From NCBI RefSeq assembly GCF_021789175.1, contig NZ_CP084560.1:186001-250000 (forward strand): a DNA stretch of 64,000 nt, in the 5' to 3' direction. This document shows positions 1-6,608 of this stretch, in pieces; position 1 is the first letter of the stretch; each line of letters opens with the position of its first letter. A program made the translations under genes and the position numbers. The notes under the pieces are model-generated. The model had not been told where the DNA came from and made no database searches. It saw nothing but the letters and a program-made list of their open reading frames with translations. Source of the DNA: Arthrobacter sp. FW306-2-2C-D06B (GTDB lineage: Bacteria > Actinomycetota > Actinomycetes > Actinomycetales > Micrococcaceae).

Positions 1-2
1 TT

Positions 3-1094
3 GGCCTGAGCCACGCGATCCACGCCGATCCGGAGCTCAGCGGGCAGGAATTCCGGGCCGCCAGGCGGGTTAGCGGGCTGCTCCGGAGGGCGGGCTTCGG
101 CTTTGACGGTCCGCAGCCGCTCCTCCCTGCCTCCTTCAGCGCGCGGTTCGGGACCGGTGAACTGGTGGTCGCCCTGTGCGTTGAATACGACGCTTTGCCG
201 ACCATTGGCCACGCGTGCGGACACAACGTGAACGCTGCCTGTGCTGTGGGCGCGGCACTCGCGCTCGCCTCCGTCGCCGACGAGCTCGGGATCACTGTCA
301 AGGTCCTCGGCACTCCGGCGGAAGAGACAAGCGGCGGCAAGGTCGATCTCATCGGCGAGGGCTTCTTCGAAGACGTATCCCTGGCGATGATGGCCCATGC
401 CGGCGCCGAGGACGTCATCGGCGGCTCGTCCCTGGCCATGGGTATGTGGGACGTGCTCTATGAAGGGCGCCCCGCGCATGCCGCAGCCGCTCCGTCCGAG
501 GGGGTCAATGCCCTCGACGCGCTCGTGATTGCACAGACGGCCATTGCCTTGGGGCGGCAGCAACTTCCGCCCGGTTCGGTTGTTTCGTTGATCGTGACGG
601 AAGGCGGGAGCGCCGTCAACGTCATACCGGAGCGGGCCCGGGCGAGCGTGGAAATGCGTTCACCGAGCCTCAAGAACCTGCGAACCATCGAGGAACGCGT
701 GCGGCGCTGCCTGGAGGCGGGCGCACTTGCCACCGGGAGCGCCCTCAAGGTCACGCCCATGGGCAATGCCTACGCCGAACTCAGGCAGGATCGGTACCTA
801 TCCGAGGCCTACCGGGAAGCGATGTCCGCCCGAGGGAGGGCTGTTGCGTTCAACGAAGATCCAGTAGCTTCCACGGATATGGGCAACGTCTCGCAACTGG
901 TCCCAAGCATTCATCCGCTGCTCGGCTACGACGTGGGCGGCGCCGCCCACCACACCGCCGAGTTTGCTGCCCACGGCTCCTCCGCTTCCGCCGACCGGGC
1001 GGTCCTGGACGGCGCCTTCGGCCTGGCCCTGGCGGCGTGCGCGGCGGCCAACGATCCGCGGCAACGGGAACGGCTGCTGAACGTCCGTCGCTAA
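3..1094 (+). CDS. M20-family amidohydrolase/peptidase, 5' end outside window
   Basis: The frame is open from the left edge and no start codon is visible, so the N-terminus is missing. The metal-binding motif GHACGHN lies at 207-227, followed by the acidic TPAEE segment. A PAHAAAAP stretch typical of the dimerisation domain comes next, and a late STDMGNVS/PSIHP segment carries further metal ligands. This is the pattern of M20 zinc metallohydrolases, which remove acyl or aminoacyl groups from small amides. The GHACGHN context resembles the aminoacylase-1-like-2/amidohydrolase branch. The substrate cannot be read from the sequence, and no partner gene is visible because the upstream side is cut. 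Confidence 0.85.
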   Translation, partial: GLSHAIHADPELSGQEFRAARRVSGLLRRAGFGFDGPQPLLPASFSARFGTGELVVALCVEYDALPTIGHACGHNVNAACAVGAALALASVADELGITVKVLGTPAEETSGGKVDLIGEGFFEDVSLAMMAHAGAEDVIGGSSLAMGMWDVLYEGRPAHAAAAPSEGVNALDALVIAQTAIALGRQQLPPGSVVSLIVTEGGSAVNVIPERARASVEMRSPSLKNLRTIEERVRRCLEAGALATGSALKVTPMGNAYAELRQDRYLSEAYREAMSARGRAVAFNEDPVASTDMGNVSQLVPSIHPLLGYDVGGAAHHTAEFAAHGSSASADRAVLDGAFGLALAACAAANDPRQRERLLNVRR

Positions 1095-1237
1095 AGCCGC
1101 GACCGTGGGTGCGGTTCCACAGCTGCGTTCCGGAACGCAGCCCCCGGGCCGCACCCACGAATTCTCGCCGGCCGCCCGCTCTGGCTCCGGCCGTCGAGCG
1201 GGCGGACAATGATCTCAGCAGTTCGCGAGGGAGCGTA

Positions 1238-2584
1238 ATGGGATTCTCGAGGCAACAAAAGACGTCCGTGGCCATGGCCGCATTGGGCCGCTCACGTGAT
1301 CCCGTGATCGATCTCGCCCGGTTCTTCTGCCTCATCCTGGTGGTGCTCTCGCATTGCATGATGGTCAGCCCGGTTCTACACCCGGACGGCACCGTCACCA
1401 CCGAAAACACGCTCATGGAGCAGCACTGGTTCGAACCCGTCCTGTGGGTGTTCCAAGTGATGCCGCTGTTCTTCGTCCTTGGCGGCATCACGGGACTGGA
1501 ATCGTGGCGTCGCCTGCGTGCGCGCGGCGGCTCCGGCGTCGACTATGCGCAACTGCGGCTCTTACGCCTCATCCGTCCGGCAACGGCGCTACTGGCCTCG
1601 ATGTTCGTGGGGCTGTGGGCCGCGCGGCTACTTGGCGTGGACCCGGAAGTGGTCCAGCTCATCGCGACTGGGGCGGGCATGCCCTTGTGGTTCCTGGCTG
1701 CGTACCTCGCCACTCAATTGAGCGTCCCCTTGCTGGCCAGGCTGCACGGACATGCCCCGTGGTTGACCCTCGGCGGGCTCGTGGCCGCCGTGATCACCCT
1801 TGACTCCCTGCGCGGGGCGTTTCCGATGCTCGCTTTCGTCAACATGCTCTTTGTGTGGTGCGCGGTCCAGCAATTCGGCTTCTTCATTGCCGATGGCATC
1901 TTCGCTGGACGCAGCCGGGGCTGGTTCGCGGGGTTGATCGTCGGCAGCAACCTGCTGTTGGGCTTCGTGACAGGGATCGGGGTCTACTCAGGAAACATGA
2001 TCGTGGACCTGAATCCGCCCAACTTCTGCATGCTGCTACTGGGACTGTCCCAGGCGGCAACGCTCCAATTGCTGCGCCCCGCCCTTGCCTGGGTGGCTGG
2101 GGTGCGCTGGATCCGTTGGGTCGTGGCCGTGGCGGGCCGGCGGTCCATGACGGTCTATCTGTGGCATTTGCCGCTGCTCGCAGCCATGGCGGGGCTGCTT
2201 CTCCTCACAGACTTCCCCAAGCCAGAGGCCGGTACCGCCGCATGGTGGTGGGCCCGCCCGCTGGTGTTGCTGGGCGTCCTCGTGCTTCTCGTCCCGGTCC
2301 TGCTGCTGTGCGGCAGGCTTGAAGAGCGCCCGACGGCGGCCAGCCACGCGCGCGGCAGGACGCATGTCGCGGTGGTGACTGCCGGCGTCGTGGTCTTCAT
2401 TCCGGTGGTGGACGCCGCCTTCAACGGACTCACGCTGACCCTTCTCGGTGGGGGAGCGGCGTGCTTTGCGCTGGGAGTGTTACTGCTGGGACGGGTGCCG
2501 GCCGGAGTCCTTTCCGCAGCGGTTCCCGACGGCCCTGCCGTCCCATTGCCAGAGCCCGGTTTACGTGCGAATCTCGACTCATGA
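1238..2584 (+). CDS. membrane acyltransferase (acyltransferase-3 family)
   Basis: The 448-residue protein begins at an ATG preceded by GAGGGAG; the frame is open further upstream but without a better start. The N-terminal DPVIDLARFFCLILVV..SH segment is the usual opening of acyltransferase-3 proteins, which transfer acyl groups to extracytoplasmic glycans or lipids. About ten hydrophobic helices follow, with the arginine-rich stretch expected after the first helix pair. The stop overlaps the start of the next gene in an ATGA junction, so the two are probably translationally coupled. The acyl acceptor is not predictable. Confidence 0.8.
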   Translation: MGFSRQQKTSVAMAALGRSRDPVIDLARFFCLILVVLSHCMMVSPVLHPDGTVTTENTLMEQHWFEPVLWVFQVMPLFFVLGGITGLESWRRLRARGGSGVDYAQLRLLRLIRPATALLASMFVGLWAARLLGVDPEVVQLIATGAGMPLWFLAAYLATQLSVPLLARLHGHAPWLTLGGLVAAVITLDSLRGAFPMLAFVNMLFVWCAVQQFGFFIADGIFAGRSRGWFAGLIVGSNLLLGFVTGIGVYSGNMIVDLNPPNFCMLLLGLSQAATLQLLRPALAWVAGVRWIRWVVAVAGRRSMTVYLWHLPLLAAMAGLLLLTDFPKPEAGTAAWWWARPLVLLGVLVLLVPVLLLCGRLEERPTAASHARGRTHVAVVTAGVVVFIPVVDAAFNGLTLTLLGGGAACFALGVLLLGRVPAGVLSAAVPDGPAVPLPEPGLRANLDS

Positions 2585-2937
2585 CTGAGTTCACGGATTC
2601 AACCGCAGAGTCGTTCAGCCCGGACGTGACAACGGTCAGGAACGACAAATTCCACCGCTACGAGCTTCTGGTTGACGGTGAAGTAGCCGTGATCTCGCAG
2701 TTTATGGACAAACCCGGCCACATCGACTTTCTCCACACAGAGACGCGCCCGCAGTTCAAAGGCCGCGGGCTGGCCAAGGTCCTGGCGCACTTTGCCTTGG
2801 ACGACGTCGTCGCCTCCGGCAAGCGGATCATTCCGCATTGCCCGTTCATTGCGGCCTATCTGCGCAAGCATGAGGGCTACGAGCTCGACGTTGATTGGCC
2901 ACCGGAACCGCCGGTGGGGGAACCGGACAACGAGTAG
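2581..2937 (+). CDS. small GNAT-like N-acetyltransferase
   Basis: A 118-residue protein starts inside the stop codon of the acyltransferase (ATGA overlap). The core ..HIDFLHTETRPQFKGRGLAKVL.. followed by ..IIPHCPFIAAYLRKHEGYE matches the compact YjdJ-like GNAT domain. RGLA forms the acetyl-CoA pyrophosphate loop and the PxCPF..Y segment follows. Family members are short and their substrates are mostly unknown. Coupling to a membrane acyltransferase suggests coordinated expression but not a shared substrate. Confidence 0.75.
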   Translation: MTEFTDSTAESFSPDVTTVRNDKFHRYELLVDGEVAVISQFMDKPGHIDFLHTETRPQFKGRGLAKVLAHFALDDVVASGKRIIPHCPFIAAYLRKHEGYELDVDWPPEPPVGEPDNE

Positions 2938-3101
2938 TCATTCGGCCGGCTGTGCTGCTCCAGCACCCAGGGCGCGTGCCTGTGTGCATGGCAAAGGCAA
3001 TGGCATACGGCGCACCCTGCGTGGACCCCGTCCCTGCAATCAAGGGTCAGGTAGAACACCTTGGACTTTCCGTCGCGGGCTCGCGGAGTGCGTTGAATCA
3101 T
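2877..3101 (-). CDS. possible small Cys/His-rich protein
   Basis: This 74-codon frame on the minus strand overlaps the end of the GNAT gene tail to tail. Its middle contains LDCRDGVHAGCAVCHCLCHA, a dense run of cysteines and histidines that could bind zinc. A GGGAAG stretch sits about six bases before the ATG. No family was recognised. The C-terminal third is low-complexity Ser/Gly/Thr and lies over the GNAT coding region, so the true end or the whole gene is uncertain. Confidence 0.4.
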   Translation of the reverse strand: MIQRTPRARDGKSKVFYLTLDCRDGVHAGCAVCHCLCHAHRHAPWVLEQHSRPNDYSLSGSPTGGSGGQSTSSS

Positions 3102-3186
3102 CTGAACTTCCCGTCGACTGCAATGAGTGTCGTGTCACTAATGAGTGGGTGCGGACGCGGGATCGTGACGCAGTTTTGCTTAAGAT

Positions 3187-3651
3187 CTATTGTTTGAGGG
3201 CCACAATGGCGTCGTGTTCGTCGCGGATTACCCGGCCGCGGGACATGGCCGTGACTCCCATGGCGCTGATAAGTTCGCCTCCGTGCCGGTGATCGGAGGC
3301 ACTGACCAGATACGAAAAGCTCAACATTGTTGATTCCCCGGCGCGCAACGTTCCGATGCGCAAGTCCTTGTCGAGGGGCCTCGACGTGTAATCAAGGCTC
3401 TCCATTCCTTCGTTGGTGAAGGAGCGAAGGATGAGGCACACATTGTGGAGTTGGCCCATGGAATCATTGATGATCCATGCGCTGAATATAATGGTCTCCC
3501 CCTGGGCCGCCACCGACTTGTCTGCCCCGTAAACGAGGACAATATTCCCGACATCTTTCTTTCGGGAGAGCGGTCCTGGGTGGAGTGCGGGAACTTCACG
3601 CCCGGCTGTGGCTTCTTGTGGTGGGCGGCGAAGACGGCGGAGCCAGTTCAT
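3187..3651 (-). CDS. hypothetical protein with a beta-sandwich-like domain
   Basis: The start is placed at the ATG giving MNWLRRLRR; an in-frame ATG at 3690 is the alternative and neither has a strong Shine-Dalgarno. The product is 154 residues with a basic N-terminus. After residue 35 comes a domain with alternating hydrophobic strands (IVLVYGADKSVAAQGETIIFSAWIIND..), reminiscent of CARDB/DUF11-like beta-sandwiches, although I cannot assign a family. It has no signal peptide or membrane segment. It is transcribed away from the sigma-pilin fusion gene, and the 91-base gap must hold both promoters. Confidence 0.6.
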   Translation of the reverse strand: MNWLRRLRRPPQEATAGREVPALHPGPLSRKKDVGNIVLVYGADKSVAAQGETIIFSAWIINDSMGQLHNVCLILRSFTNEGMESLDYTSRPLDKDLRIGTLRAGESTMLSFSYLVSASDHRHGGELISAMGVTAMSRGRVIRDEHDAIVALKQ

Positions 3652-3727
3652 GTCAGTTGAGTGTGGTCCGGGCCGGAATCGTGTTGCCATGGGTCAAACT
3701 CGCCGCCGCCGAATAACCGGGTCGGCG

Positions 3728-3745
3728 TAAGATTCAAGTCACATG
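3728..3745 (+). promoter_or_regulatory. candidate leaderless promoter of the sigma-pilin fusion
   Basis: TAAGAT at 3728-3733 resembles an actinobacterial -10 box and lies nine bases before the ATG at 3743. That places the expected transcription start within a few bases of the start codon. No Shine-Dalgarno is visible before this ATG or before the alternative ATG at 3773, which fits leaderless translation. No convincing -35 is seen. This is inference from spacing only. Confidence 0.3.
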
Positions 3746-6376
3746 CAATTTCGGCTGTCACACTGGGTTGCTATGGGGCAGGTTTCAGAGGACGGTTCGA
3801 CTGGCGGAGACGCATCGTTGGATGTCGGGCACAGCGACCCTCACATCATGGCCATGGTGCGTGACGGTGATGCTTCCGCCTTCGATGAGCTGTTCCGGCG
3901 ACACGTGGCAGCTGCCCAATTTGTTGCCCGCGCCCAGACGGACAATGTCAGCGACGCCGACGACGTTGTGTCCGAGGCGTTTGCTTCGATTTTCCAGGCC
4001 CTCACCGAGGGCAAGGGACCGGACCAGTTCTTTCGATCCTATCTTTTGACTGCAGTGCGGCGAATTGCCTACGACCGGAACCGGAAGGCCAGGCGTACTC
4101 AAGTCGTCGGCGACGTCGACGTCCTGGATACCGTTGCCATGGACGCGGACACCGTTCTAGACGCTTTTGAGTCCACCACCATGGCCAAGGCGTTCAGATC
4201 GCTTCCGGAACGCTGGCAGGCGGCCCTCTGGCACGTGGACATCGAAGGCCTGAAACCTGCCGCTGCCGCACCCTTCATCGGATTGAGCCCCAACGGCGTC
4301 TCGTCGCTCGTGATCCGGGCGCGAGAGGGGCTCCGGCAGGCCTACTTGCAAAACCACGTGACGGTGGTGAGCGACGACTCATGCGCTGAATTTTCGAGCC
4401 AGCTCGGAAAGTACGCCCGCGACGGCCTGAAGCGCGCGTCGCGGGAAAAGGTCAGGGCACACCTGGAAGAGTGTCCGAAGTGCACGGCTGTGCTGGTGGA
4501 ACTCAACGATGTCCAGGCAGGCATGAGGGCGCTTGTTTTCCCCTTGGTTGTCGGGGTGGTCTTCACACCGGCAGCGGCCGCCGGATTCCTCCCCGGAACC
4601 GCAATGCTGGAGACCCTTCTTTCTGGAGGGGTTCTCCCGGAGCCGTTCCTTCCCGAGCAGTTCGTTACGGGAGGGGCCGAACCGGCCGCCGCCGAACTGC
4701 GGTCGGTGGGGGGATTTTGGAAGATCGCAGTCGCCGCGCTGGTCCTTGGAGGCCTCGTGATTGCAGGCATCCTCATGTGGCTTGGACAGACTAGCCCGGC
4801 GCCCATCGCTGAAGCCGATGTTCCGAGCATCGCTCCGTCAGCCCCGCAGTCCGCGCCGGAACGTGCCCCGACGGCACCCCCGCCAAGCCCGGTGCCGACG
4901 CCGGACCCGCCCGCCATAGCGGTGCCGCGACCCCTTGCGCCCGTGCCCATCGCTCCCGAAGCGGCTCCTATGCCGCAGGCGACGGTAAGGGTGGCTGATC
5001 CCGGAACCGGCATCACGACACCCATTCCGCGGACGGGTTCCCTGACGATCCATAAGTATGAGAAGCCGGCGACGCCGACCGGCTTGCCTCACGACGGAAT
5101 GGCCCTGACTGCGGCCCAGTTGGAGGGAATGACACCTATGGCGGGGGTGACGTTCACGGTGCAGAAGGTCAACAACATTGACCTGACGACGAATGCGGGC
5201 TGGGCTGCGGCGGCCGCCTTGACTCCGGCGCAGGCCGCGGCGCAGGCGGCCACTCCGGGCTCCACGGCCACGACCGATGCGAGCGGAACAGCGACCCTGG
5301 GGAACCTTCCGCTGGGCCTGTATCTGGTGACGGAGACCGGTTACCCGGCGGGCGTGACTCCTTCGGCCCCGTTCCTGGTGACTCTTCCCATGACCGACCC
5401 CGCGGGCGGGAACGGCTGGATCTATGACGTGAACGTCTACCCCAAGAACGCCGTGACCACCGCGACGAAGACCGTGAATGATGCGTCGGTGGTCAAACTC
5501 GGCGACAACGTGCAGTGGACCATCACGTCAGATATCCCCAACGTCAATCCGATCGATGGGTACCGGATTGTCGACAAGCTCGATTCGAAGCTGAGCTACG
5601 CGAACTCGGCGGTGGCGCTCTCGAACAACGCGGCACTGGTGTTGGACACCGATTACACGGTCGTGTTCGATACGGCCTCGAACACGCTCATGATCGACTT
5701 CACCGCGAGCGGCCGGGCCATCTTGGCTGCGAACCCCACGGCCAAGGTCCTGGTGACGGTGAACTCCACCGTCAGTACGGTCGGTGAGATCGCGAACACG
5801 GCTCTTGTCTACCCGAACGCGGCCAGCTTCGCCATCACTCCGGGCCAGCCCGGCGGTCCCGTCCTCACTCCTCCCGTAAGCACCACCAAGTGGGGCGACA
5901 TCGTGCTGCACAAGAAGGATTCCCAGAGCTCCGCGGCCCTGTCCGGTGCCGTGTTCTCGGTCTACCCGAGCCGGGCCGATGCCCTGGCCGGCACCAAAGC
6001 GATCAGCGTCGGAGGGGTCAGTTCCTGGACCACCGATGCCAGCGGCAACCTGGTGATCTCCGGACTGCGCTACTCCAACTGGGCCAACGGAAAACCCGTG
6101 GGTCCGGGCCAGCCCGGCTACCAGAGCTACTGGCTTGTGGAGACCAAGGCCCCGGCCGGCTACGAGCTTCTCGCCCAGCCGGTCGAGACAGCGGTCACCA
6201 GCAACGATCCCTCCGCCGTGACGGTGACGATCGGGAACATCAAGCAGAACACCGGATTCCAGCTGCCACTCACGGGTGCGGGAACCTGGCCCCTGACCGC
6301 CGGCGGGATCCTCGTGCTGGCAGGAGCAGGCCTGTTCATGGCCACCGGCCGCCGGAAGCCGGCCGAAGCCAAATAG
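3743..6376 (+). CDS. ECF sigma factor fused to zinc finger, membrane helix and LPLTG pilin
   Basis: This single uninterrupted frame of 877 codons joins two functions. Residues about 32-115 form sigma-70 region 2 (ending YLLTAVRRIAYDRNRKARR) and about 150-205 form region 4. C214 and H240-x3-C244-x2-C247 make a zinc anti-sigma-like motif. Hydrophobic segments lie at 262-284 (with two prolines) and 325-348, followed by a Pro/Ala-rich linker (350-428). From about 430 the protein is a complete two-domain pilin. It carries an E-box-like YLVTETGYP, the pilin motif WIYDVNVYPK (W559 to K568), a second E box YWLVETKAP, LPLTG at 841-845, a final helix and an RRK tail. The pilin half is about 88% identical by eye to the separate major pilin at 10037. 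ECF proteins with a fused zinc finger and extracytoplasmic C-terminus are known, but I know of no described case with a sortase-type pilin. Start 3743 or 3773. Confidence 0.88.
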   Translation: MQFRLSHWVAMGQVSEDGSTGGDASLDVGHSDPHIMAMVRDGDASAFDELFRRHVAAAQFVARAQTDNVSDADDVVSEAFASIFQALTEGKGPDQFFRSYLLTAVRRIAYDRNRKARRTQVVGDVDVLDTVAMDADTVLDAFESTTMAKAFRSLPERWQAALWHVDIEGLKPAAAAPFIGLSPNGVSSLVIRAREGLRQAYLQNHVTVVSDDSCAEFSSQLGKYARDGLKRASREKVRAHLEECPKCTAVLVELNDVQAGMRALVFPLVVGVVFTPAAAAGFLPGTAMLETLLSGGVLPEPFLPEQFVTGGAEPAAAELRSVGGFWKIAVAALVLGGLVIAGILMWLGQTSPAPIAEADVPSIAPSAPQSAPERAPTAPPPSPVPTPDPPAIAVPRPLAPVPIAPEAAPMPQATVRVADPGTGITTPIPRTGSLTIHKYEKPATPTGLPHDGMALTAAQLEGMTPMAGVTFTVQKVNNIDLTTNAGWAAAAALTPAQAAAQAATPGSTATTDASGTATLGNLPLGLYLVTETGYPAGVTPSAPFLVTLPMTDPAGGNGWIYDVNVYPKNAVTTATKTVNDASVVKLGDNVQWTITSDIPNVNPIDGYRIVDKLDSKLSYANSAVALSNNAALVLDTDYTVVFDTASNTLMIDFTASGRAILAANPTAKVLVTVNSTVSTVGEIANTALVYPNAASFAITPGQPGGPVLTPPVSTTKWGDIVLHKKDSQSSAALSGAVFSVYPSRADALAGTKAISVGGVSSWTTDASGNLVISGLRYSNWANGKPVGPGQPGYQSYWLVETKAPAGYELLAQPVETAVTSNDPSAVTVTIGNIKQNTGFQLPLTGAGTWPLTAGGILVLAGAGLFMATGRRKPAEAK

Positions 6377-6420
6377 GCGGCTGCGGGCCGCCCGGGACAT
6401 GACCAAGGGATCTCACGCTC

Positions 6421-6442
6421 CGAAAATAGATTCCAATTTTCG
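6421..6442. promoter_or_regulatory. inverted repeat in the gap between fusion gene and tip-protein gene
   Basis: CGAAAAT at 6421-6427 pairs perfectly with ATTTTCG at 6436-6442 across an eight-base spacer. It lies 45 bases after the fusion gene and 20 bases before a stronger hairpin. It could be an operator or part of a termination structure; the sequence does not decide. Confidence 0.35.
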
Positions 6443-6461
6443 CGTCACGATCTACGAGTTG

Positions 6462-6482
6462 CACCCACTGTTCCAGTGGGTG
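6462..6482 (+). terminator. hairpin between sigma-pilin fusion and tip-protein gene
   Basis: CACCCACTG (6462-6470) pairs perfectly with CAGTGGGTG (6474-6482) around a three-base loop, and a short TTTC follows. It sits 86 bases after the fusion stop and 127 bases before the next start. It could terminate or attenuate transcription, separating the regulatory gene from the structural pilus genes. Confidence 0.5.
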
Positions 6483-6608
6483 GCCGTTTCTCCCCCACTT
6501 CATTCAAAAAATTGAACCCGTTTTCTGCGACACGAACCGCCGGAAGCGCGCACTTGATGGCTAGAGACCACCTGCGTGCCCGCTCCCGAAAGTGAAGCAA
6601 GAAAGCCT

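Noticed and set aside
4380..5040. Assembly chimera joining a sigma gene to a pilin gene
   Set aside because: The reading frame is continuous. A natural Pro/Ala-rich linker and membrane helix connect the parts, and the sequence diverges from the free pilin at many sites, so it is not a copy error. Read data would still be needed to exclude it fully.
5528..6406. 292-codon minus-strand frame opposite the fused pilin (and its twin at 10091-11038)
   Set aside because: The same antisense frame appears in both copies because the pilin DNA is duplicated. Arg/Gly/His-rich composition and lack of motifs mark it as a shadow.
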